Part shown: piece after piece, positions 33,852 through 42,912 of the stretch | How the letters are laid out: every line of letters begins with the position of its first letter | How positions within the stretch are numbered: position 1 is the stretch's first letter | NCBI GenBank assembly: GCA_051656905.1 | Contig: JBOFJQ010000021.1 | Coordinates: 1-64,000, forward strand | Reading direction: 5' to 3' | Length of the DNA: 64,000 nucleotides | Source: JAGNZR01 sp051656905 | GTDB lineage: Bacteria; Fusobacteriota; Fusobacteriia; Fusobacteriales; Fusobacteriaceae | Translations under genes and position numbers: made by a program | Notes under the pieces: generated by a model | What the model saw: only the letters and a program-made list of their open reading frames with translations | Database searches by the model: none | Told to the model about the DNA's origin: nothing

Positions 33852-34015
33852 TCATTTCACCTCACATACTAAGTTAAAGATACATTTTTTATGTTTTTTA
33901 ATGATGTTAATCGTACATTTTTATCAATTATACCATTATTATTCTTTTTAACAAGTCACAAAGTACTAAAAAAGTATAATAATCACTATAAAAAACCATA
34001 CACATTTTTTTTACG

Positions 34016-34108
34016 ACATTATTTCATGTAAAATAATTGTCTTTTTACATAAAATAATGTTGCTTTTTAACCTTTTTTTTGATAATTTATATGTATATAC
34101 TTTATACT
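34016..34108 (+). promoter_or_regulatory. Promoter region of the fhs-hut unit with 21-base direct repeat
   Basis: The 358-base gap 33852-34209 has no ORF. It holds a candidate promoter: TTGATA (34079-34084), 18-base spacer, TATACT (34103-34108). Upstream of it TAAAATAAT occurs twice at 34029-34037 and 34050-34058, exactly 21 bases (two DNA turns) apart. The pair ends 20 bases before the -35, the usual arrangement for an AraC-type activator. The same DNA can be read as an inverted repeat (34016-34029 with 34047-34060, 14-base arms, one G-T). AT-richness lowers certainty. Confidence 0.5.
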
Positions 34109-34209
34109 AGTATATAATATTTTTTAACAAATTATTAACATCATTTTAATAATTAAAAAACAGAGTTAATAATAAGAAAAAATTAATTAAAACTAAGGGG
34201 GAATACAAC

Positions 34210-35877
34210 GTGGTAAAATCTGATATTCAAATAGCTCAAGAAGCTAAATTAGAAAGAATTACTGAAATTGCAAAGAGAATGGGATTACATGAAGAAGATT
34301 TTGAAAACTACGGTAAATATCGTGCGAAGTTAGAGTTAAGCTTATTAAAAAAATTAGAAGCTAAAAAAGATGGTAAATTAATCTTAGTTACTGCTATTAC
34401 TCCAACTCCTGCAGGAGAAGGAAAATCAACTGTTACTGTAGGACTTACTCAAGCTCTTAATAAACTTGGTAAAAATTCAATTGCTGCCCTTAGAGAACCC
34501 TCTTTAGGACCTGTTTTTGGAGTAAAAGGCGGTGCAGCTGGGGGTGGATATTCTCAAGTCGTTCCTATGGAAGATATTAATCTTCATTTTAACGGTGATT
34601 TCCATGCAATTGGTGTTGCTCATAACTTAGTCTCTGCTTGTATAGATAATCATATTAAGTGGGGAAATACTTTAGGAATAGATATTACGAAAATAACTTG
34701 GAAAAGAGTTGTGGATATGAATGATAGATCACTTAGAAAAATAGTGATTGGTATGGGTGGAAAAGAAAATGGAATACCTAGAGAAGATTCATTCCAAATA
34801 ACTGTTGCTTCTGAAATTATGGCGACTCTTTGCCTATCAAACTCTTTAATGGAGATGAAAGACAATATTGGAGAGATGGTATTCGCTTATAACTTCAAAG
34901 ATGAACCATTAAAAATAAAAGATTTAAAAATACAAGGGGCTGTTACAGCTTTATTAAAAGATGCAATAAGACCTAACCTTGTTCAAACTTTAGAAAATAC
35001 CCCTGTAATCATTCACGGTGGTCCTTTTGCTAATATTGCTCACGGATGTAACTCAATACTTGCAACTAAAATGGCTCTTAAATTATCAGACTTCGTTGTA
35101 ACTGAAGCTGGATTTGCTGCTGACTTAGGAGCTGAGAAATTCCTTGATATTAAATGTAGAAAAGGTGGGCTAACTCCAAATTGTTCTGTTATTGTTGCTA
35201 CAGTTAGAGCCCTTAAGCATCACGGTGGAGCTAAAGAGCTAGGTACTGAAAATTTAGAAGCTTTGGCTAAAGGTATTGAAAACTTAGAAAAACATATTGA
35301 AAATATGAAAAAATTTGGAATTCCTGCAGTTGTTGCAATTAATAGATTCTTAACTGATTCAGATGCAGAACTTGCATTTATTAAAAATCATTGTGAAAAA
35401 TTAGGCGCTCCTGTTGCTCTATGTGAAGTATGGGCACATGGTGGTAATGGAGGAGTTGAACTTGGTAAATTAGTTCTTGAATCTATTGAAAAAGCTACAA
35501 CTACATATAAACCTCTATATGAACTTGAGCTTCCTATTAAAGATAAAATCGATAAAATCTGTAAAGAAATATACGGGGCTGATGGAGTTGTATTTACTGG
35601 TCCAGCTAAAAAAATGATAGAAAAATTAGAAGTTTTAGGATATGGAAAATTACCAATCTGTATGTCGAAAACTCAAAAATCTATATCTGATAATGCAGCT
35701 TTACTTGGAAGACCTAAAAACTTTACTGTTACAGTGGATACAATCAAACTTGCAGCAGGAGCTGGATTTATAGTAGCTATGGCTGGTGGAATTATCGACA
35801 TGCCTGGTCTACCAAGAATACCTGCAGCTGAACTTATAGATATTGATGAGAATGGAAAAATTTCAGGATTATTTTAG
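34210..35877 (+). CDS. fhs: Formate-tetrahydrofolate ligase
   Basis: 555 residues, normal length. It reversibly joins formate and THF with ATP, and in amino-acid fermenters it runs backward to make ATP from formyl-THF. The P-loop region is TPTPAGEGKSTVTVGL near residue 65. The GTG start follows AAGGGGGAA. It heads the group hutU-ftcD-fchA-hutI on the same strand, which suggests a role in recovering ATP from the formimino carbon of histidine as well as supplying formyl-THF for purines. Confidence 0.96.
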   Translation: MVKSDIQIAQEAKLERITEIAKRMGLHEEDFENYGKYRAKLELSLLKKLEAKKDGKLILVTAITPTPAGEGKSTVTVGLTQALNKLGKNSIAALREPSLGPVFGVKGGAAGGGYSQVVPMEDINLHFNGDFHAIGVAHNLVSACIDNHIKWGNTLGIDITKITWKRVVDMNDRSLRKIVIGMGGKENGIPREDSFQITVASEIMATLCLSNSLMEMKDNIGEMVFAYNFKDEPLKIKDLKIQGAVTALLKDAIRPNLVQTLENTPVIIHGGPFANIAHGCNSILATKMALKLSDFVVTEAGFAADLGAEKFLDIKCRKGGLTPNCSVIVATVRALKHHGGAKELGTENLEALAKGIENLEKHIENMKKFGIPAVVAINRFLTDSDAELAFIKNHCEKLGAPVALCEVWAHGGNGGVELGKLVLESIEKATTTYKPLYELELPIKDKIDKICKEIYGADGVVFTGPAKKMIEKLEVLGYGKLPICMSKTQKSISDNAALLGRPKNFTVTVDTIKLAAGAGFIVAMAGGIIDMPGLPRIPAAELIDIDENGKISGLF

Positions 35878-35972
35878 AAATATAAAATGATATAAAATAT
35901 ATAAACAATATAAAGAACAGGGGTAGATAACACAGTACAAATATTTGAAAATTTAGGGAGGATAATAAAATA

Positions 35973-37994
35973 ATGGAAATTAACAAATTGATTTTTGACG
36001 CAATGAATATAAAATTAACAGCTAAGGACATTCCAGCAAAGCCCTTAGAGTTTGATCCAAAAATTAGAAGAGCACCTAAAAGAGTAGTAAAGTTAAGTCA
36101 AGACGATATAGAACTTGCTTTAAAAAATGCTTTAAGATATATTCCAGAAGAATTTCATGAGGAGTTAGGAAAAGAGTTTTACGAGGAACTAATGACTCAT
36201 GGAAGAATTTATGGATATAGATTTAGACCTGCTGGATGTATTCACGGTAAACCGATTGATGAGTACACAGGGATCACAGAGGCTAAAGCTATTCAAGTAA
36301 TGATCGATAACAACTTAGATTTTGCTATTGCACTATATCCTTATGAACTTGTAACTTATGGGGAAACAGGACAAGTTTGTCAAAACTGGATGCAATATAT
36401 TTTAATAAAAAAATACTTAGAAGTTATGACTCAAGAACAAACTCTAGCAGTGTCATCTGGGCACCCTATTGGACTCTTTAAATCACATCCTTCTGCTCCA
36501 AGAGTAATTATTACAAATGGTCTTATGATTGGGGCTTTTGATAATTATGATGATTGGGCAAGAGGTGCTGCAATTGGAGTTGCAAACTATGGACAGATGA
36601 CTGCTGGTGGATGGATGTATATTGGACCACAAGGGATAGTTCATGGAACTTATTCAACTATATTAAACGCTGCGAGACTTTTCTGTGGTGTTCCAAAAGA
36701 TGGAGATTTAAAAGGTAAATTATTTGTAACTTCTGGTCTTGGAGGTATGAGTGGAGCTCAGGGTAAAGCTGCTGTTATAGCTAATGGAGTATCTATTATC
36801 TCTGAGGTTGATCTTTCTAGAATCCATACAAGACTTGAGCAAGGATGGGTTAATAAAATTGCTAAAACTCCTGAGGAAGCATTTAAAATTGCTGAGGAAA
36901 AAATGGCTTCTGGAACAGCTTATGCTATAGCTTTCCATGGAAATACAGTTGATTTACTTGAGTATGCTGAGCAAAACAATAAAAGAATAGACTTACTTTC
37001 AGACCAAACATCTTGTCATGCAGTTTATGATGGAGGATACTGCCCTGTAGGAATTACTTTTGAAGAGAGAACTAGACTTCTTGCAGAAGATAGACCTAAA
37101 TTTAATGAACTTGTTAATAAAACTTTAGCTAAACATTATGAAGTTGTTAAAAAATTATCTGATAGAGGAGTTTATTTCTTCGACTATGGAAACAGTTTCT
37201 TAAAAGCAATTTATGATATAGGAATTAAAGAGATTGCTAAAAATGGAGTAGATGATAAAGGTGGATTCATATTCCCTTCATATGTTGAAGATATCTTAGG
37301 ACCTGAACTATTTGACTATGGTTATGGACCATTTAGATGGGTTTGTTTAAGTGGTAAAAAAGAAGATTTATTAAAAACTGATAAAGCTGCCCTAGACTTA
37401 GTTGACCCTAACAGAAGATATCAAGATAGAGATAACTATATGTGGATTAAAGACGCTGATAAAAATGGACTTGTTGTTGGAACTCAAGCTAGAATATTCT
37501 ATCAAGATGCTATGAGTAGAACAAATATAGCTCTTAAATTTAATGATATGGTTAGAAAGGGTGAAATTGGACCTGTTATGCTAGGAAGAGATCACCATGA
37601 CGTTTCTGGAACTGACTCTCCATTTAGAGAAACATCTAACATAAAAGATGGAAGTAATATTATGGCTGAAATGGCTACACACTGTTTTGCTGGAAATGCA
37701 GCAAGAGGAATGACTATGATAGCTCTTCACAATGGTGGAGGAGTTGGAATTGGTAAGTCTATTAACGGTGGATTTGGTATGGTTCTTGATGGAAGTTTAA
37801 GAGTTGATGAAATCTTAAGAACTTCTATGCCTTGGGATGTTATGGGAGGAGTTGCTAGAAGAGCTTGGGCTAGAAATAAAAACTCTATAGACACTGTTAT
37901 TGAATTTAATAAAAATAATTCAGGTACTGATCATATAACTCTGCCTTACGTTGCAGATGAAAATTTAATAAAAAGATTAACAGGAGGAAAATAA
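35973..37994 (+). CDS. hutU: Urocanate hydratase (long form)
   Basis: 673 residues, about 115 longer than the common proteobacterial enzyme (around 555) and close to the animal-type length. It hydrates urocanate to imidazolonepropionate using tightly bound NAD+. Conserved core segments include FVTSGLGGMSGAQGKAA near residue 250 (NAD-binding), DQTSCHAVYDGGYCPVG near 345 and GRDHHDVSGTDSPFRET near 535. GGGAGGAT precedes the ATG, and only one base separates its stop from ftcD. Histidine ammonia-lyase (hutH) is not in the window. Confidence 0.95.
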   Translation: MEINKLIFDAMNIKLTAKDIPAKPLEFDPKIRRAPKRVVKLSQDDIELALKNALRYIPEEFHEELGKEFYEELMTHGRIYGYRFRPAGCIHGKPIDEYTGITEAKAIQVMIDNNLDFAIALYPYELVTYGETGQVCQNWMQYILIKKYLEVMTQEQTLAVSSGHPIGLFKSHPSAPRVIITNGLMIGAFDNYDDWARGAAIGVANYGQMTAGGWMYIGPQGIVHGTYSTILNAARLFCGVPKDGDLKGKLFVTSGLGGMSGAQGKAAVIANGVSIISEVDLSRIHTRLEQGWVNKIAKTPEEAFKIAEEKMASGTAYAIAFHGNTVDLLEYAEQNNKRIDLLSDQTSCHAVYDGGYCPVGITFEERTRLLAEDRPKFNELVNKTLAKHYEVVKKLSDRGVYFFDYGNSFLKAIYDIGIKEIAKNGVDDKGGFIFPSYVEDILGPELFDYGYGPFRWVCLSGKKEDLLKTDKAALDLVDPNRRYQDRDNYMWIKDADKNGLVVGTQARIFYQDAMSRTNIALKFNDMVRKGEIGPVMLGRDHHDVSGTDSPFRETSNIKDGSNIMAEMATHCFAGNAARGMTMIALHNGGGVGIGKSINGGFGMVLDGSLRVDEILRTSMPWDVMGGVARRAWARNKNSIDTVIEFNKNNSGTDHITLPYVADENLIKRLTGGK

Positions 37995-37995
37995 T

Positions 37996-38892
37996 ATGGC
38001 AAAAGTAGTTCAATGTGTTCCTAACTTCAGTGAAGGTACTGACTTAGAAAAAGTTGCAAAAATCGAAGCTGCATTTAAAAACAAACCTGGTGTTACTCTA
38101 ATGGGATGCGAACCAGATAAAGATTACAACAGAACTGTTATTACTGTTGTAGGTGAGCCTCAAGCAGTTGCAGATGCTGTAATTGAAGCTATTGGTATTG
38201 CTACTGCAATTATTGATATGACAGTACAAAAAGGTGAGCACCCTAGAATGGGAGCTACAGATGTTGTTCCTTTTATACCTATTAAAGATATGAAAATGGA
38301 TGAGTGTGTAGAGCTTTCTAAATATGTTGCTAAGTCTATAAATGAAAAATTTGGTGTACCTGTTTTCTTATATGAAAATTCAGCATCTGCTCCAAATAGA
38401 GTTTCTTTACCTGATATTAGAAAGGGACAATTTGAAGGGATGGCTGAAAAGATTAAACTTCCTGAATGGGCACCAGATTATGGAAAAGCTGAGATTCACC
38501 CAACAGCTGGAGTTACTGCAGTTGGTGGAAGAATGCCACTTATCGCTTTTAATATTAACTTAGGTACAACAAATGTTGATATTGCTAAAAAGATAGCTCA
38601 AGCTATTAGATTCTCAAGTGGAGGATTTAAATTTATTCAAGCTGGTCCTGCAGAAATAAAAGAAAAAGGATTTGTTCAAGTTACAATGAACATCAAAGAT
38701 TTTAAAAAGAATCCAATTTATAGAGTATTTGAAACTGTTAAAATGGAAGCTGCTAGATATGGAGTTCCTGTTTTAGGATCTGAAGTTATTGGAGCATTAC
38801 CTTTAGAGGCCGTTTCTGAATCTTTAGAATATTACTTAGGACTTGAAGGATTCTCTACTGATAAAATTATAGAGACTCAACTGATTAAATAA
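37996..38892 (+). CDS. ftcD: Glutamate formimidoyltransferase
   Basis: 298 residues, equal to the N-terminal half of the animal bifunctional protein. It moves the formimino group of formiminoglutamate to THF, releasing glutamate. Conserved segments are VVQCVPNFSEGTD at the start and QKGEHPRMGATDVVPFIP near residue 77, with the catalytic histidine. Start and hutU stop are one base apart with GGAGG in between. Confidence 0.95.
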   Translation: MAKVVQCVPNFSEGTDLEKVAKIEAAFKNKPGVTLMGCEPDKDYNRTVITVVGEPQAVADAVIEAIGIATAIIDMTVQKGEHPRMGATDVVPFIPIKDMKMDECVELSKYVAKSINEKFGVPVFLYENSASAPNRVSLPDIRKGQFEGMAEKIKLPEWAPDYGKAEIHPTAGVTAVGGRMPLIAFNINLGTTNVDIAKKIAQAIRFSSGGFKFIQAGPAEIKEKGFVQVTMNIKDFKKNPIYRVFETVKMEAARYGVPVLGSEVIGALPLEAVSESLEYYLGLEGFSTDKIIETQLIK

Positions 38893-38940
38893 TTAAAGGT
38901 AAAATGAAATTTTTTCCTAATAATATGTATATAAACAAAA

Positions 38941-38977
38941 ATAAAATGGGGATTATTTGATGTAATCCCTATTTTAT
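38941..38977 (+). other. Stable hairpin between ftcD and fchA
   Basis: ATAAAATGGGGATTA (38941-38955) pairs with TAATCCCTATTTTAT (38963-38977), 15 pairs with one G-U, loop TTTGATG. No T-run follows, so it is not a standard terminator. It sits in the only sizeable gap (123 bases) inside the hut group and could be an RNA processing or stabilising structure that sets different levels of upstream and downstream proteins. Confidence 0.6.
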
Positions 38978-39015
38978 CAATTAATTTTCTTAACTTTAAA
39001 CTTGGAGGGAATATT

Positions 39016-39657
39016 ATGAAATTAGTTCAAATGACAGTAGAAAATTTTATAAAAGAAGTTGATTCTTCATCACCTGCACCTGGCGGTGGTTCTGTATCTG
39101 CACTGGCATCATCTCTTGGTGTATCACTTGCAAGAATGGTTGGACATTTAACATTTGGAAAGAAAAAATACAATGAGCTTTCTGATGAAATTAAAGCTAA
39201 TTTTACTCAAAATTTCAATACATTAGAAAAAATAAATCATGAATTAATTGAACTTATTGATAAGGATACTGAAAACTTTAACTTAGTTATGGCTGCTTTT
39301 AAAATGCCAAAAGAAACTTCAGATGAGATATCTAAAAGAAACGAAGCTATTCAAAGAGCTACTATCCTTGCTACAGATACACCTTTAAAAATGGCGGAGC
39401 TTTCTTTAAAAACTTTAGAATTATTAGATGATTTCGTTCAATATGGAAATAAGAATGCCATATCTGATGTTGGTGTTGCTGCACTGCTTGCAACAGCTGG
39501 AGCAAAGGGAGCTATCTATAACGTAAAAATTAATATTCCTGGAATTGAGAATGAGATGGTTGTTAAAGAGGTTAAAAATCAGTGTGAAAATATTTTAGCT
39601 AATGTTAAAAAAATCTCTTCAGAAATTGAAGAAAAACTAGAAAAAATATTAGCTTAA
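39016..39657 (+). CDS. fchA: Formimidoyltetrahydrofolate cyclodeaminase
   Basis: 213 residues, the separate form of the second FtcD domain. It turns 5-formimino-THF into 5,10-methenyl-THF and ammonia. The family signature SPAPGGGSVSALASSLG is near residue 20 and the rest is helical as expected. CTTGGAGGG lies before the ATG, and hutI follows 10 bases downstream. Confidence 0.93.
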   Translation: MKLVQMTVENFIKEVDSSSPAPGGGSVSALASSLGVSLARMVGHLTFGKKKYNELSDEIKANFTQNFNTLEKINHELIELIDKDTENFNLVMAAFKMPKETSDEISKRNEAIQRATILATDTPLKMAELSLKTLELLDDFVQYGNKNAISDVGVAALLATAGAKGAIYNVKINIPGIENEMVVKEVKNQCENILANVKKISSEIEEKLEKILA

Positions 39658-39667
39658 GGAGTGAAAA

Positions 39668-40915
39668 ATGACAGATCTTATTATTTTTAATATTGGAGAA
39701 CTAGTTACATCTCGTGTGATAGAAAAACAAGAAAATGAAACTTGCCTTGAAAATATAGAAGTTTTACACAAAGCATATTTAGCAATAAAAAATGGAAGAG
39801 TTTTTGAGGTTGGAGAAGGAAAGTATCCAGACTCAATAAAAGGTATTTATACTCAACTTATTGATGCTAAAGGAAAAGTTATTACTCCTGGGTTAGTTGA
39901 TTCTCATACTCACTTAGTACACTTTGGTAGTAGAGAAAATGAACTTGCTCTAAAAATTAAAGGGGTTCCTTATCTGGATATACTAAAAGCTGGTGGTGGT
40001 ATTTTAAGCAGTGTACGTGCTACTCGTGAAGCTTCTACAGAGCAACTAATAGAAAAAGCTACAAACACTCTTAATAAAATGCTTAGTTTTGGAGTTACAA
40101 CTGTTGAATCTAAAAGTGGATATGGATTAAATCTTGAAACAGAGATTAAGCAGTTAGAAATTAATAAATTATTAAATGAAACTCATCCTATTGATATTGC
40201 TTCAACTTTTATGGCTGCTCACGCTATACCAGAAGAGTTTAAAGGTAAATGTGAGGAATACGTTGAGGAAGTCATCAGAATGATGCCAATCATCAAAGAA
40301 ATGGATCTGGCAGAGTTTTGTGATGTCTTCTGCGAAGATGCTGTTTTTACTGTTGAAAATACTAGAAAAATTTTAAATAAAGCTAAAGAGTACGGATTTA
40401 AACTAAAAATTCACGCTGATGAAATAGTTTCACTTGGTGGTGGAGAATTAGCTGGAGAGCTTGGATGTATAACTGCAGACCATCTTATGGCTGTAAGTGA
40501 TGCTGGAATTACTGCACTAAAAAAAGGTGGAGTAATTGCCAATATATTACCAGGAACATCTTTTAATCTTGGAAAAGCTTTTGCACCTGTTAAGAAAATG
40601 ATAAATGAAGGTGTAGATATTGCAATATCAACAGATTATAATCCTGGATCTTGTCCTACAGAAAATCTTCAACTTGTAATGCAGATTGCCTCTTCACAGC
40701 TAAAACTTACTCCTAAAGAGATTTTTAAAGCTGTTACTATAAACGGTGCTAAAGCTCTTGGAAGAGAGAGTGAAATTGGTTCTCTTGAAAAAGGGAAAAA
40801 AGCTGACTTTGTTATTTTTGATACTAAGAATATAGATTATATTTTCTATAACTTTGGTATTAACCATGTAGCTGAAGTTTATAAAAATGGAGAAATTGTT
40901 TATAAGAAAAACTAA
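39668..40915 (+). CDS. hutI: Imidazolonepropionase
   Basis: 415 residues, an amidohydrolase that opens imidazolonepropionate to formiminoglutamate. Metal ligands are visible in DSHTHLVHFGSRENE near residue 78, the HADE motif near 250 and STDYNPGSCPTENL near 325. Length is normal. It closes the hut group and is followed by a terminator-like repeat. Confidence 0.96.
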   Translation: MTDLIIFNIGELVTSRVIEKQENETCLENIEVLHKAYLAIKNGRVFEVGEGKYPDSIKGIYTQLIDAKGKVITPGLVDSHTHLVHFGSRENELALKIKGVPYLDILKAGGGILSSVRATREASTEQLIEKATNTLNKMLSFGVTTVESKSGYGLNLETEIKQLEINKLLNETHPIDIASTFMAAHAIPEEFKGKCEEYVEEVIRMMPIIKEMDLAEFCDVFCEDAVFTVENTRKILNKAKEYGFKLKIHADEIVSLGGGELAGELGCITADHLMAVSDAGITALKKGGVIANILPGTSFNLGKAFAPVKKMINEGVDIAISTDYNPGSCPTENLQLVMQIASSQLKLTPKEIFKAVTINGAKALGRESEIGSLEKGKKADFVIFDTKNIDYIFYNFGINHVAEVYKNGEIVYKKN

Positions 40916-40932
40916 ACCTTACAGTTAAATAT

Positions 40933-40980
40933 AAAAAAAAGATGGTGTTGATACTAATAAGTATTTACATCATTTTTTTT
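40933..40980 (+). terminator. Terminator-like repeat after hutI
   Basis: A-run plus GATG (40933-40944) can pair with CATC plus T-run (40968-40980), with inner pairing GATACT/AGTATT. It is imperfect but well placed between hutI and the AraC-family gene. Confidence 0.6.
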
Positions 40981-41025
40981 AGAATATTATAAATAAATAT
41001 TTTATAATTTTGCAAGGAGGCACTT

Positions 41026-41852
41026 ATGATTTACACAAAAGGAAGAGTGTTCAACCCTTCTTTTTATTTACCTCTTACCTACTTTAAAGGCACTTTCAAA
41101 AATATTTTTCCTATAAACTATTTATCTATTCTTTTTTATAGTGAAAACAACAGTTATTTTCTAGAACTTCTAAATTCCGAAGATATTATTTTAAAAGATT
41201 ATAAAGAATTGGAACAATTAATTTTTTTCCAAGAATTATTAATTCTGAATATAATTTTGAAAATATAAAAAAAGATAATAATTTTGATAATAATAGCAAA
41301 TTAGACCTTTTTTTAATTAAACCTTTTCTAAAAAATAATAAGACAAAAATTTATCTCACATTTGAACAAAAAGAAAATATAAAAAATTATTTTAAAGAAT
41401 TATATATTCAACTTAAAATTCAAAAAGATGATTTATGGCCTTGCCACAGTAAAAAAACTTTTTATCAACTGCTTTTCTATATAGAGACTCTATTAGAAAA
41501 CAGTAGCCATTCTAACTCCTTATCAAATATAGATGTTGAAAAACTAGAGAATCATCTTAAATGTAACTATTCACAAAAAATAAATCTAACAAAATTAATT
41601 CCAACTCTAGGTACTAATAGAACTACTCTATATAAAAATTTTAAGTTAAAACATAATATTACTATTTTAACTTATCTCACAAAGATAAGAATTAGTATGG
41701 CGTGTAAACTTCTACTTGAAACTAGCTCACCTATAGAAGAAATCATGTATAGTACTGGATTTAATAATTACTCTAATTTCATAAAACAATTTAAAAAGGA
41801 GCAAAAAATTGCTCCCAACTCTTATAGATATTTAAATAAATTATCATTTTAG
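41026..41852 (+). pseudogene. AraC-family regulator interrupted by a frameshift in a T7 run
   Basis: An ATG behind GCAAGGAGGC opens a frame that stops at 41268 (80 codons). Moving one frame at the T7 run 41222-41228 gives an open frame to TAG at 41852, about 275 residues in total. The last 100 residues are an AraC-type double helix-turn-helix: LTKLIPTLGTNRTTLYKNF, then SSPIEEIMYSTGFNNYSNF and FKKEQKIAPNSYR. One extra T would restore a full regulator. Either it is a pseudogene, a slippage-controlled switch or a sequencing error. Its position next to hut suggests it once controlled, or controls, those genes. Confidence 0.8.
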
Positions 41853-42910
41853 ATACCTTTAATCACATTTTCTGTATCCATTAATTTGCAATATTTAGCT
41901 AAAACTATTTTCATATATTTATGAAGTTCTCTAGATGTAACACCCTCTTCAGGTTTTGCATCTGAAGCATCTTCAATATATATTATTTTATTTTTTCTGT
42001 GATATCCATCTATAATTGTTGATAAAATACACATTGTAGAACTATATCCCATAACATATATATCATTCTCTATATTTCTTTCCATAATTTCTTTAAATTC
42101 TCTATTTGTATAACACGAATAGTTATTTTTTATAAATTTATACTCCTCCCCTAGAGGTAGAAAACCCTCAATGTAATCTGAAAATTCTGAATTTCTATTA
42201 AATATTTCACCATCTTGCTCATGTTTTACATGAATAATTTTCCAATTTTTTTCTCTAGCAAACTCTAAAATTTTCTTTGCTCTAGTTAGAGTTTCTCGGA
42301 TGTTTTCTATATAAAATGCTCTTCCTTCTGTTGAATATTCTTTTTGAACATCTATTAAAACTAATATTTTTCTATCCATTTTTTCTCCTTTTCTTTCTAA
42401 GGGTCCCTCTTTAGATGGATTATTTTCTGGTCTATTTATTTTTATTACATTTTTTAGCAAATTATTACTGTCTTTTCCAGCTTCTAAATTATATCTAATC
42501 ATCTCTATATAATCATAGTTTGAAAATGAAAAAAGCTCACCTTTTTTCCTAAATCCATACCGATAATATAATTTTTCTAATCTCTCTTGTGCATGTAAAT
42601 ATATTGTTTGATAACCTTTAGTTTCACAAAATTTTATAATAAATTCAATTAAATCACGTGCATATCCCTTTCCTCTGTATTCTTTTCTTATTGCAATTCT
42701 TTCAATTTTTGCAACTGGACCAAAATATCTTATTCTAGCTGATAAAATAGGTTCTTTTCCTATTTCTCCTAATATCTGAGTTGAAGTATAATCATTTAAA
42801 TCGAACTCTTCTTCATACGGACAATTCTGTTCATCAACATATACAATTCCCCTAACTATAAAAATTTTTATCAATTCATCTAAATTTTCTGCAATTTTTA
42901 TTTTTACCAT
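41849..42910 (-). CDS. GNAT acetyltransferase fused to isochorismatase-like cysteine hydrolase
   Basis: 353 residues in two domains. Residues 1-145 are a GNAT acetyltransferase (motif A IRKEYRGKGYARDLIEF near 75-91, RYGFRKKGE near 117-124). A charged linker follows, and residues 178-350 form an isochorismatase/nicotinamidase-type hydrolase with the catalytic set D187 (LIDVQ), K261 (FIKNNYS) and C294 (SSTMC). A second ribosome site (AAAAGGAG) lies just before internal Met178, so the hydrolase may also be made alone. It follows two bases after the membrane nucleotidyltransferase gene. Substrates are unknown. A pyridine-nucleotide link is inferred from both hydrolase family and neighbour. Confidence 0.87.
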   Translation of the reverse strand: MVKIKIAENLDELIKIFIVRGIVYVDEQNCPYEEEFDLNDYTSTQILGEIGKEPILSARIRYFGPVAKIERIAIRKEYRGKGYARDLIEFIIKFCETKGYQTIYLHAQERLEKLYYRYGFRKKGELFSFSNYDYIEMIRYNLEAGKDSNNLLKNVIKINRPENNPSKEGPLERKGEKMDRKILVLIDVQKEYSTEGRAFYIENIRETLTRAKKILEFAREKNWKIIHVKHEQDGEIFNRNSEFSDYIEGFLPLGEEYKFIKNNYSCYTNREFKEIMERNIENDIYVMGYSSTMCILSTIIDGYHRKNKIIYIEDASDAKPEEGVTSRELHKYMKIVLAKYCKLMDTENVIKGI

Positions 42911-42912
42911 TT

